A stretch of DNA of 37,431 nt from NCBI GenBank assembly GCA_022780025.1, contig JALEXS010000029.1, forward strand, positions 1 through 37,431. Direction: 5' to 3'. The translations under genes and the position numbers were made by a program. The notes under the pieces were generated by a model. That model did no database searches. It worked only from the letters and a program-made list of their open reading frames with translations, and was not told where the DNA came from. This document shows, in pieces, positions 19,917 through 28,994 of this stretch; position 1 is the first letter of the stretch; each line of letters begins with the position of its first letter. The stretch comes from Mollicutes bacterium (lineage in GTDB: Bacteria > Bacillota_I > Bacilli_A > RFN20 > CAG-826).

Positions 19917-21308
19917 ATGAAAGAAATAAGAGTGTCAATTATAGACCGTAATACTTTAAAGTTATTAGAAGATGCTAAAGAAGGCGATATTATTAATTTA
20001 GCCACTTTAACAACAATTGATAAAGATAATATAGATAAAATCATTGAAGATAATTATAAAGAAAAACTAAATTATGAATTATCAAGACAAGAAAAAGTTA
20101 TAAAAGCTAATAATGATAAAGTTATTTCAGAAAATGAACTTCAATTTAATCAAAAAATTGCTGAACTTAAAGAACAAATTAATAAATTAAACTACACTAT
20201 TTCTTCATTAAATAAAGAAAAAGAAACTTCTATTGAATTAAAAGTAAAAGAATATGAAACCAAAATTAATAAAGAAAACGAAGAAAATATTTTAAAATTA
20301 AAAGATCAAATTAATAAATTAACTTTAGAATTAAAGAATCAATCCGAATCTGACCATTTAAAATTTGATATTGAAAGAAAAGATTTAATTAATAAAAATA
20401 ATTTAGATATCGCAAATATTAAAAATGAATTTGCTAAATTTAAAGAAACTAGCGAATTGACACTTCAAAATAAATTATTAGAAAAAGATAATGATTATAA
20501 GAAAATAATTAATGATAAAGAAAAAGAAATCGAATTATTAAAATTACAAAAAACACATTTAGGAACTAAAGAATTAGGTGAAGATTTAGAAAAATGGTGT
20601 AATAGCGAATACGATAATTACGCAACTTCAGGTTTTGAGAATGCTAAATGGTATAAAGATAATATCTCTATTAAAGAAGAAGATGAATTAAAAGGCACTA
20701 AAGCAGATTATATATTTGAAGTATATTCAGATAGCAAATTTAAGAAAGAAGATTTATTAACAAGTGTCTGCTGTGAAATTAAAAATGAAGGTATTGATAG
20801 TAAATATAAGAAGAAAAATAGCGATTATTACGATAAATTAGATAAAGATAGAAAGAAGAAAAATTGCGAATACGCCTTATTAATTTCTACTTTAGAATTA
20901 GATAATAACAATGATGCTCCAATTAAAAAAGTTCAAGGTTATGAAAAAATGTATTTAGTTAGACCTCAATACTTTATATCTTTCTTATCTCTTTTATATA
21001 GTTTATCTAATAAATATGCTGATATTTTAAAAACTAATAATGAAGAAATATTAGAATTTAAAGAAAGAAGAGACCTAGAAAAATTATTTGATTCACTTAA
21101 AAATACATACATTGAAAAGCCTTTAATTAAATTAGAAAATGATGTAAAAGAAGCTTATAATAACTCACTAAAAATAGAAACATTTAATAATAAAAATAAA
21201 GAAATATTAAATGGCTTGATTTTCACTGATATCCAAAATATTAAAGATAAAATCTTAAAATTTGATATAAGAAAAATAGGAAAGAAACTAGATAAACTTG
21301 ATGCATAA
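19917..21308 (+). CDS. DUF2130-like protein: long coiled coil plus possible PD-(D/E)XK-like C-terminal core
   Basis: Long coiled coil followed by LGTKELGEDLEKWCNSEYD..KGTKADYIFEV..TSVCCEIKNEG..YALLISTLE, resembling DUF2130. Shine-Dalgarno AAGGAG. Confidence 0.75.
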   Translation: MKEIRVSIIDRNTLKLLEDAKEGDIINLATLTTIDKDNIDKIIEDNYKEKLNYELSRQEKVIKANNDKVISENELQFNQKIAELKEQINKLNYTISSLNKEKETSIELKVKEYETKINKENEENILKLKDQINKLTLELKNQSESDHLKFDIERKDLINKNNLDIANIKNEFAKFKETSELTLQNKLLEKDNDYKKIINDKEKEIELLKLQKTHLGTKELGEDLEKWCNSEYDNYATSGFENAKWYKDNISIKEEDELKGTKADYIFEVYSDSKFKKEDLLTSVCCEIKNEGIDSKYKKKNSDYYDKLDKDRKKKNCEYALLISTLELDNNNDAPIKKVQGYEKMYLVRPQYFISFLSLLYSLSNKYADILKTNNEEILEFKERRDLEKLFDSLKNTYIEKPLIKLENDVKEAYNNSLKIETFNNKNKEILNGLIFTDIQNIKDKILKFDIRKIGKKLDKLDA

Positions 21309-21355
21309 ATATAAATAATTAACTCAATAGTTCAAATAATAAAATAATTAGAAAA

Positions 21356-21382
21356 TTAGCAATCAATACTTGCAAGTGCTAA
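21356..21382 (+). promoter_or_regulatory. Imperfect CIRCE-like operator (TTAGCAATC-N9-AAGTGCTAA) overlapping the htpG -35
   Basis: One mismatch per half-site to TTAGCACTC-N9-GAGTGCTAA. Confidence 0.6.
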
Positions 21383-21397
21383 AAAATGTTGTAGAAT
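21370..21397 (+). promoter_or_regulatory. Candidate htpG promoter (TTGCAA-N16-TAGAAT)
   Basis: TTGCAA 21370..21375, TAGAAT 21392..21397, lying between two CIRCE-like elements. Confidence 0.55.
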
Positions 21398-21401
21398 ATA
21401 T

Positions 21402-21428
21402 TTAGCACTTAATAAATACAAGTGCTAA
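21402..21428 (+). promoter_or_regulatory. CIRCE element (HrcA operator) at the htpG start region
   Basis: TTAGCACTT-AATAAATAC-AAGTGCTAA, a perfect 9-9-9 inverted repeat matching the CIRCE consensus except for the symmetric inner base of each arm. Confidence 0.92.
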
Positions 21429-21442
21429 TGGAGGATTATTTT

Positions 21443-23371
21443 ATGGAAACAAAAGAATTTGAAGCCGAATCGAAGCAACTATTGAACTTAATGATTAATT
21501 CAATTTATTCTAATAAAGAAATTTTTTTAAGAGAATTAATCTCAAATGCTAGTGATGCTATTGATAAATATAAATATATATCTTTAACAAGTGATGGAAA
21601 ATACCAAAATAAAACTGAATACGCTATAAATTTATCTATTGATAAAGATAATAAGTCTTTAACAATATCAGATAATGGTGTTGGTATGAATCATGATGAT
21701 ATTGTTAATAATTTAGGAACTATTGCTAAAAGTGGTTCTAAAGATTTCTTAACTAAATTTAAAGAAAGTAAAGATGCTGAAGATTTAAATATTATTGGAC
21801 AATTTGGTGTTGGCTTTTATAGTGCTTTCATGGTAAGTAAAAAAGTAGAAGTTATAACTAAAAAATATGATTCTGATAAAGCTTATAAATTTACTAGTGA
21901 TGGTGAATCAACTTATACAATTGAAGAAGTAGAAAGAGATGAATCAGGTACTACTGTTACTATTTATTTAAAAGATGATACTAACGAAGAAAATTATTCA
22001 AAATATTTAGAATATTATGAAATCGAAGATTTAGTTAAAAAATATAGTGACTACATTCGTTACCCAATTAAATTATTAGAAATCGAAAAGAAACCTAAAT
22101 TAGATGAAAATGGTAAAGAAATCAAAGATGAATTCACTGAAGAAAAAGTAGTTAAAACTTTAAACTCTATGATTCCTTTATGGAAAAAGAGTAAAAAAGA
22201 AGTAACTACAGAAGCAATGAATGAATTCTATAAGAATAATTTTTATGATAGTGAAGATCCTTTATTATCTATTTATATAAATGTTGAAGGATTAATCTCT
22301 TATAGTGGATTAGTATTCATTCCATCTCATGCACCATATGATTTATATAGTGAAAATTATGAAAAAGGATTAACTTTATATTCAAAAGGTGTATTTATTA
22401 AGTCTAAATGTAAAGAATTAGTCCCAGATTATTTAAAATTTATTAAAGGTTTAATTGATAGTAGTGATTTAAATTTAAATATATCTAGAGAGATGTTACA
22501 AGAATCTGCTAAATTGAACAAAATTAGAGATAATGTTGAAAATAAAGTCATTAGTAATTTAAAAGAATTAAAAGATAATGACTTTGATAAATATAGTAAA
22601 TTCTTCGATATTTACGGAAGCTATATTAAATTTGGATTATATACATCATTCGGTGGTAAAAAAGACTTACTTTCAGACTTATTAGTTTATAAGACTCTTG
22701 AAGATAGTAACAAATATTTATCTTTAAAAGCTTATAAAGATACAATGAAAGAAGGACAAAAATTCATTTATTATGCAACAGGGAATAATGTAGATGAAAT
22801 TAAATTATTACCTGAACTTGAAGCATATAAAAAGAAAGGTATCAATGTCTTATTATGTACCGATAATATTGATGAGTTCACCTTAATGGCAATTAGAGAT
22901 TATGATAAAGTTGAATTTAGAAATATTTCAAGTGAAAGTAAAGATGAATTATCACAAGAAGAAAAAAATAAAATTGATACTTTAAATAGTGAAAATAAAG
23001 AATTATTAGATAACATGATAGAAGCATTACAAGGTAAAGTTGATGAAGTTAGCTTTTCTACAAAATTAGTTGATTCTCCTGTTTGTATTTCTACAAAAGA
23101 AGGATTATCACTTAAGATGGAAAAAGTAATTAATGATTTACCTAATAATAATGAAGAACAAGTAAAAGCTAAAAAAGTATTAGAAATTAATCCTGATCAT
23201 GATTTATTTAAAGCAATTAAAGAATTAAGTTCTAATAAAGAAGAATTAAGTGATTATGCAAATTTACTTTATGATGAAGCAATGCTATTAGAAGGTTATG
23301 AAGTTAAAAATAAAGAAGATTTTGCTAAGACACTTAATAAGATAATTCTTAAATCAATTTCGAAAAAATAG
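21443..23371 (+). CDS. htpG: Molecular chaperone HtpG (Hsp90)
   Basis: ELISNASDAIDKYKYISLT, DNGVGMNHDDIVNNLGTIAKSG, GQFGVGFYSAFMV. Start reassigned to ATG 21443, with GGAGG at 21430; the ORF-track GTG at 21422 lies inside the CIRCE element. Confidence 0.95.
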   Translation: METKEFEAESKQLLNLMINSIYSNKEIFLRELISNASDAIDKYKYISLTSDGKYQNKTEYAINLSIDKDNKSLTISDNGVGMNHDDIVNNLGTIAKSGSKDFLTKFKESKDAEDLNIIGQFGVGFYSAFMVSKKVEVITKKYDSDKAYKFTSDGESTYTIEEVERDESGTTVTIYLKDDTNEENYSKYLEYYEIEDLVKKYSDYIRYPIKLLEIEKKPKLDENGKEIKDEFTEEKVVKTLNSMIPLWKKSKKEVTTEAMNEFYKNNFYDSEDPLLSIYINVEGLISYSGLVFIPSHAPYDLYSENYEKGLTLYSKGVFIKSKCKELVPDYLKFIKGLIDSSDLNLNISREMLQESAKLNKIRDNVENKVISNLKELKDNDFDKYSKFFDIYGSYIKFGLYTSFGGKKDLLSDLLVYKTLEDSNKYLSLKAYKDTMKEGQKFIYYATGNNVDEIKLLPELEAYKKKGINVLLCTDNIDEFTLMAIRDYDKVEFRNISSESKDELSQEEKNKIDTLNSENKELLDNMIEALQGKVDEVSFSTKLVDSPVCISTKEGLSLKMEKVINDLPNNNEEQVKAKKVLEINPDHDLFKAIKELSSNKEELSDYANLLYDEAMLLEGYEVKNKEDFAKTLNKIILKSISKK

Positions 23372-23395
23372 TTGAGTTTAGTAGACTTTCCCATA

Positions 23396-23438
23396 AAAAG
23401 AGCTAGTTTTGCAATACCTAGCTCTTTTATTTTTATAA
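23396..23438 (+). terminator. Intrinsic terminator downstream of htpG
   Basis: AAAAGAGCTAG-(loop TTTTGCAATAC)-CTAGCTCTTTT followed by ATTTTTAT. Confidence 0.85.
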
Positions 23439-23540
23439 ACTTTCTTTATTATTTGAATTATATAAATGTGATTAATTGATACGAAATATTAAAAAAATAC
23501 GATGTAATCATTGAAAAATATATTTAAATTTATTTAAATT

Positions 23541-23569
23541 TTTACAATAAAACCATAAAAAATTACTAT
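23541..23569 (+). promoter_or_regulatory. Candidate promoter of the sugar operon (TTTACA-N17-TACTAT)
   Basis: TTTACA 23541..23546 and TACTAT 23564..23569, 17-bp spacing. Confidence 0.5.
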
Positions 23570-23579
23570 TTTTTTATGG
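23553..23579 (+). promoter_or_regulatory. Palindrome CCATAAAAAA-N7-TTTTTTATGG, possible operator
   Basis: Perfect 10-bp inverted arms with the candidate -10 in the centre. Confidence 0.5.
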
Positions 23580-23616
23580 CCAATAATATATAATTAAAGA
23601 AAAAGGAGTTTATAAT

Positions 23617-25131
23617 ATGAACTTAGCCAACAGGACTTTTGAAGGAGATGTTCCAAAACTTACAAAGTGGCTTTATACAACAAGTGGCGCTTTTAGAGAT
23701 GCATCTTATCAATTTGTATCTTTATTTTTACTTGTTTTTGTCCAATTTTGTGGATTAGGAAATGTTACAGCTTCTGAATATGTCCAAATGTATAGTGCAA
23801 TAACAATTATTATAATTATATTGCGTATTTGGGATGGATTTAATGATCCAATTATGGGATTTATAATCGAAAAATGCCATTTTAAAACTGGAAAATATCG
23901 TCCTTGGATTTTTATTGGTGCAGTTACTAATTCAATTGTATGTATTTGCATGTTTTGGATTCTTCCAACAGGATGGGCTTATGTAGCTTGTTTTGCATTA
24001 TTTTATTTTTTATGGGATTTCACTTATACGATGAATGATATCGCTTTTTGGAGCGTCTTACCTAGTTTATCAAGTAACGAAAAAGTTAGAGCAAACTTAA
24101 CAACATTACTATCAATATTTGTTTCAGTTGGTACTTTTGCTGTTGGTGGTATTGTTCCTATGCTTGCTAGCGGCAATCAAGAAATGACTTATAAAATTAC
24201 TGCTTTAGTAACATCAATTTTATTCTGCTTATCTCAAGTTATTCTCGTACTATTTATGAAAGAACGTAAAGTTTCTGACGTTGTTGAGAAAAATGATGAA
24301 AAGATGAAATTTAAAGATATTTTTACAGTTATAGTTAAAAATGATCAATTAAGAGTTTCTATTATAGGAATTTTATTATATTACACTGGAAGTAGCGTTT
24401 TAGTTGCTGCCGGTCTAAATTATTTCTATTTTAATTTCGGATATCAAGTTGGTGGAACGTATCAATTTTATTTTACTATTGTTTATGCCGCTGCTACTTT
24501 TATTGCGCAATTACTATATCCGCTTTTTGTTAATAAACTAAAGATAAAACGAATGAATCTATTTACAATTTGTTCCATTGTAACAATTGTTGCTTATGTC
24601 GGTTTATTTGTTTATGTTTTCTTTCCAAGTTATACAACCTATTTCCCAATATTATGTATTTTTGCATTTATAGCATTCTTTGGGCAAACAATTATTAGTT
24701 TAATTTTATATATTATGATACAAGATACGATTGATTATAATGAATATAAATTTAATGAAAGAAGAGAATCTTCAATATTCTCGTTAAGAGCTTTTACAGC
24801 TAAAATTGCTAGTAGTATACAACAATTAATTCTTTATATATTCTTAGCAAGTGCTAGTTTATTTACAATTTCTAATAAAATTGCAAACCTAGAAAGAGAA
24901 TTTATTGGTCAAAGTGATTATATTATTAGCGAAGCAAATAAATTAACAGGTCCACAAAATATTGAATTATGGCAAAGAATTGTGTTTCAAGTTGGTTTTT
25001 GTATAGTACCATTGGTGTTATTTATTTTAACTTTTATTATTATTAAAACTAAATATAAGTTAGATGAAAATGAACATTCTAGAATTGTTAAAGAAATAGG
25101 AAATAGAAAAAATGAAAATACCTCCTTATAA
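23617..25131 (+). CDS. GPH-family (MelB-like) sugar:cation symporter, MFS
   Basis: Multi-TM protein with GFNDPIMGFIIEKCHFKTGKYRPWIFIGAV and MIQDTIDYNEYKFNERRESSIFSLRAFTAKI motifs of glycoside-pentoside-hexuronide transporters. Confidence 0.9.
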   Translation: MNLANRTFEGDVPKLTKWLYTTSGAFRDASYQFVSLFLLVFVQFCGLGNVTASEYVQMYSAITIIIIILRIWDGFNDPIMGFIIEKCHFKTGKYRPWIFIGAVTNSIVCICMFWILPTGWAYVACFALFYFLWDFTYTMNDIAFWSVLPSLSSNEKVRANLTTLLSIFVSVGTFAVGGIVPMLASGNQEMTYKITALVTSILFCLSQVILVLFMKERKVSDVVEKNDEKMKFKDIFTVIVKNDQLRVSIIGILLYYTGSSVLVAAGLNYFYFNFGYQVGGTYQFYFTIVYAAATFIAQLLYPLFVNKLKIKRMNLFTICSIVTIVAYVGLFVYVFFPSYTTYFPILCIFAFIAFFGQTIISLILYIMIQDTIDYNEYKFNERRESSIFSLRAFTAKIASSIQQLILYIFLASASLFTISNKIANLEREFIGQSDYIISEANKLTGPQNIELWQRIVFQVGFCIVPLVLFILTFIIIKTKYKLDENEHSRIVKEIGNRKNENTSL

Positions 25132-26743
25132 AGATAGAATTATTTATCAAATATATCCTTTAAGTTTTAAAGATTCGAATAATGATGGAATTGGTGATAT
25201 TAATGGAATCATTAGTGAACTTCCTTATTTAAAGTCACTTGGAATCGGCATTATTTGGCTATCTCCAATTTATGATTCTCCAATGCATGATAATGGGTAT
25301 GATATTAGAGATTATTATAAAATTAATCCAATGTTTGGAACTATGGATGATTTTGATAATCTTCTTAAAAAAGCTAATGAATTAGATATTAAAATTGTTA
25401 TGGATTTAGTTATAAATCATACATCTAATGAGCATAAGTGGTTTAAAGAAGCACTTTCAAATCCTAATTCTAAATATAGAAATTATTATATTTTTGAAAA
25501 AGGTAAAAATGGCAAAGTACCTAATAATTGGCAAAGTGCATTTAGTGGAACTTGTTGGGAAAAAGTACCTAATGAAGATGATATGTACTATATGCATCTT
25601 TATACAAAAGAACAACCTGATTTAAATTATAAAAATGAGGAAGTTATTAAAGAAGTTGAAAATATTTTAGAATTTTATCTTAAAAAAGGTGTTTATGGTT
25701 TTAGATGTGATGTAATTAATCAAATTTATAAAACTAGTTTAAAAAACGGCAAGTTTAGATTATTTGGGCGTGGTAAAGAATATTATGAATCTCAACCAAT
25801 GAACCATGTAATTTTAAAAAGATTACAAGATGAAGTAATTAAAAAATATGGTGCTTTTTTAGTTGGTGAAACTAGTAATGTTACTCCTGAAATAGGAAAT
25901 ATATTCCTAAAAAATTGCGAATTAGATATGTTCTTTGAATTTGAACATTCATTTTGTGATGAAAATAAGCTTTTACCAATCTTAAAAAAGAAATTTAAAC
26001 CTAAAAATTTGATTAAACCAATATTTAAATGGCAAGAAAGTGTACCATGGCTTGGAGTCTATTTAGAAAATCACGATCAAAGAAGAAGTGTATCTAGATA
26101 TGGAAGTGATAAATATTATAAAGAAAGTGCAAAAGCTTTATCTGTATTTTTATTATCTTTAAAAGGAACAATTTTTATTTATGAAGGCGAAGAAATAGGA
26201 ATGACTGATTATAAAAATTATTCATATGAAGATTTAAATGATTGCGCTAGTATATCAACTATTAATACAGCAATGAGATTATTACATTTATCAAGAGATA
26301 AAGTCTTTAAGATGATTAATGAAACAATAAATAGAGATCATGCTCGTTCACCAATGCAATGGGATAATACTAATAATGCTGGGTTTAATAATGGAACTAA
26401 GACTTGGCTAAAAGTAAATGAAAATTATAAAGATGGTATTAATGTAAAAGATGAACTAAATGATCCTAATTCGATATTACATTTTTATAAAAAAATGATA
26501 TCTTTTAGAAATAGTTCCGAAGCGTTAAAGTTTGGTGAATTTAATAGAGTTAAATCAAATAAAAATGTTGCTAAATTTATTAGAAAATTTAATGATTCTA
26601 CCTTATTAATAATTGTCAATTTATCATCTAAAAATATTAAAGATAAAGATGTTGTTGATAAGAATATTTTGATTAATACTGAAAGCAACATTTTGAATGG
26701 TGAATTAAAACCATACCAAGCAATTATCAGGGAAATAGATTAA
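25112..26743 (+). CDS. GH13 alpha-glucosidase (oligo-1,6-glucosidase / dextran glucosidase-like)
   Basis: IYQIYPLSFKDSNNDGIGDINGI, MDLVINHTSNEHKWF, GFRCDVINQIY, LVGETSN, ENHDQRR, NRDHARSPMQW. Overlaps the transporter by 20 bp. Confidence 0.92.
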   Translation: MKIPPYKDRIIYQIYPLSFKDSNNDGIGDINGIISELPYLKSLGIGIIWLSPIYDSPMHDNGYDIRDYYKINPMFGTMDDFDNLLKKANELDIKIVMDLVINHTSNEHKWFKEALSNPNSKYRNYYIFEKGKNGKVPNNWQSAFSGTCWEKVPNEDDMYYMHLYTKEQPDLNYKNEEVIKEVENILEFYLKKGVYGFRCDVINQIYKTSLKNGKFRLFGRGKEYYESQPMNHVILKRLQDEVIKKYGAFLVGETSNVTPEIGNIFLKNCELDMFFEFEHSFCDENKLLPILKKKFKPKNLIKPIFKWQESVPWLGVYLENHDQRRSVSRYGSDKYYKESAKALSVFLLSLKGTIFIYEGEEIGMTDYKNYSYEDLNDCASISTINTAMRLLHLSRDKVFKMINETINRDHARSPMQWDNTNNAGFNNGTKTWLKVNENYKDGINVKDELNDPNSILHFYKKMISFRNSSEALKFGEFNRVKSNKNVAKFIRKFNDSTLLIIVNLSSKNIKDKDVVDKNILINTESNILNGELKPYQAIIREID

Positions 26744-26744
26744 T

Positions 26745-28994
26745 ATGGGTATTAAATATTTTAAAAAAAGAAAAATCTTTCATCTTTATTCAAAAAATTT
26801 TAGCTACTATATAGGAATTAATAAATTAGGCTACTTAATTCACTTATATAGTGGTAACTATTTAGATGATATTGGAATAGAAAGAACAAATGAAAGATAT
26901 ATGGAAAGATATGGTTTTTTAGATTCGGATTTAAATAAGGAAGTCCAAGATGAAGATTATTATTTTTCTATAATTGCAAGTCAATTCGAGTGTGCCTCTT
27001 TTGGAAAAGGAGATAAAAGAAATTATTTTGCTAGATTTAAACGTGAAGATGGTATTGATATTACTAACTTCATTTTTAAGGATTATAAATTAATAAAAGG
27101 TCCAGTTTTTCCTACTGGTTTACCACATCCAAGATTTAATGATAATGAAGCTTGTACATTAATAGTAGTTTTAAAGGATGAATTTAGTGATGTAATTTTA
27201 GAGTTATATTACGTAATTTCAGAAAAATATGAGGTTTTAGCAAGGTTTTCGAAAATTTATAACAATTCTAAAGAAAAAATTGTGTTAAAAAGATTATCTT
27301 CGTTTGAACTAGATTTAAATAATAATAACTATGATATTATGGCTATGCATGGAACATGGTCTAATGATAGACAAGTTGAAAGAATACCTTTAAATCATTC
27401 AATTACTAAAATAAGTGATAATCATGGCAGTAGAGGTTTTAATTATAATCCAAGTATTGCTTTACTAAACAAAGAAGCTAATTTAGATAATGGCGAAGTC
27501 ATTGGATTATCTTTAATGTATAGTGGTGATTTCTCTTATGAAATTAATGTAGATGAAATTGATCAAACTCGTATTATTTGTGGTATAAATGACGAAAATT
27601 TTGAATATAATTTAGAACCAAATGAATCGTTTACAACTCCTATTGGATTAATGACTTTTACTAATAAAGGTATGAATAAAATAAGTCAAATTTTCCATAA
27701 ACTTTGTAAAGAAAGAATAATTCCAAATTATGATAGATTTAAAAATAGACCTATTTTATTAAATTCATGGGAAGCTTGTACTTTCGATTTCGATACTGAT
27801 AAGATAATTAATTTTATTGATGAAGCTAAAAAATTAAATATAGAGATGGTAGTAATAGATGATGGATGGTTTGGAAATCGAAATGATGATACATCATCTT
27901 TAGGAGATTGGAATGTCAATGAAAATAAAGTTAACTTAAAGAAAATTGTTGATTATTGTCATTCTATAAATATGAAAATCGGCCTATGGGTTGAACCAGA
28001 AATGATATCTCCTAATAGTAATTTATTTAAAGAACATCCTGAGTTTTCTTTATATCCTAAAACATATAAAAATCCTACATTGTTTAGACATCAATTAGTA
28101 TTAGATTTAGTAAATAAAGATGCTAGAAATTATGTTTTTAATGAACTTACTAATATTTTTGATAATTTAAAATTTGATTATGTAAAGTGGGACTTTAATA
28201 GATTTTTAACTGAAGGATATAGTGAAACTTTAAATAAAAATTCAAAACTTGAAACATATCATAAATTTGTTTTAGGAACATATGATTTATTAAATAGATT
28301 TATTACACGTTATCCTAATATTCTTTTAGAGACTTGTGCTTCAGGTGGCGGTCGATTTGATTTTGGAATGTTATATTATTCACCTCAAATTTGGTGTAGT
28401 GATGAAACTGATATTACTCAAAGAGTTAATATTCAATATGCAACTAATTTATTTTATCCATTATCAGCAAACGGTGCCCATGTTTCTAATAGAAAAATAG
28501 GAACAATACAAGATAAAGCAATATTAGCTTTCTTTGGGACTTATGGCTATGAACTTGATATAACAAAATTAAATGAAGATGATAAGAATAAGATTATTGA
28601 ATTTAATAAATTATATAAAGAACATCATCAAGTAATTAATGATGGAATTTATTATGCTCTAAGTGATCCTTTTAGTAGTAATTATGCGTCTTTTATGGCT
28701 ATTACTGAAAATAAAAAAGAAGCTATTCTATTTTTCTTTAATTATAGAAAAGAAACTACTAAATCTCGTTTTATTAAATTAAAAGGACTTGATGCTAATA
28801 AATATTATTTTAATTCATTAACTAATGATATTTATAAAGGCTCATTTTATATGAATGTTGGCATTAATTTAAGCGCTCCACTTGATGCTTTTACTACTGC
28901 ATTAGTTGTTTTAAAGGAAGTAGATCCAATTAAAACTAGTATTTATAAAGTAATGGTTCAAAATAAACCACAAAAAAGGACAAAATTATTATGA
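26745..28994 (+). CDS. GH36 alpha-galactosidase
   Basis: NSWEACTFDFD, VIDDGWFGNRNDDTSSLGDW, FDYVKWDFNRF (nucleophile Asp), CASGGGRFDFGMLYYSPQIWCSDETD (acid/base). Confidence 0.95.
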   Translation: MGIKYFKKRKIFHLYSKNFSYYIGINKLGYLIHLYSGNYLDDIGIERTNERYMERYGFLDSDLNKEVQDEDYYFSIIASQFECASFGKGDKRNYFARFKREDGIDITNFIFKDYKLIKGPVFPTGLPHPRFNDNEACTLIVVLKDEFSDVILELYYVISEKYEVLARFSKIYNNSKEKIVLKRLSSFELDLNNNNYDIMAMHGTWSNDRQVERIPLNHSITKISDNHGSRGFNYNPSIALLNKEANLDNGEVIGLSLMYSGDFSYEINVDEIDQTRIICGINDENFEYNLEPNESFTTPIGLMTFTNKGMNKISQIFHKLCKERIIPNYDRFKNRPILLNSWEACTFDFDTDKIINFIDEAKKLNIEMVVIDDGWFGNRNDDTSSLGDWNVNENKVNLKKIVDYCHSINMKIGLWVEPEMISPNSNLFKEHPEFSLYPKTYKNPTLFRHQLVLDLVNKDARNYVFNELTNIFDNLKFDYVKWDFNRFLTEGYSETLNKNSKLETYHKFVLGTYDLLNRFITRYPNILLETCASGGGRFDFGMLYYSPQIWCSDETDITQRVNIQYATNLFYPLSANGAHVSNRKIGTIQDKAILAFFGTYGYELDITKLNEDDKNKIIEFNKLYKEHHQVINDGIYYALSDPFSSNYASFMAITENKKEAILFFFNYRKETTKSRFIKLKGLDANKYYFNSLTNDIYKGSFYMNVGINLSAPLDAFTTALVVLKEVDPIKTSIYKVMVQNKPQKRTKLL

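Noticed and set aside
23709-23951. 80-aa minus-strand ORF inside the GPH transporter
   Set aside because: Antisense of conserved coding sequence, no promoter or ribosome-binding site evident.
25112-25131. ACCTCCTTA in the transporter/GH13 overlap, identical to the 16S rRNA anti-Shine-Dalgarno tail
   Set aside because: Fully explained by the Ile-Pro-Pro-Tyr codons of GH13; a 9-nt match is most likely coincidence.
25428-25625. 65-aa ORF within the GH13 gene
   Set aside because: Alternate frame of a conserved enzyme gene, no independent support.
26485-26691. 68-aa minus-strand ORF within the GH13 gene
   Set aside because: Antisense shadow ORF with hydrophobic low-complexity product.
27728-27919. 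63-aa minus-strand ORF within the GH36 gene
   Set aside because: Antisense of conserved catalytic-domain coding sequence.
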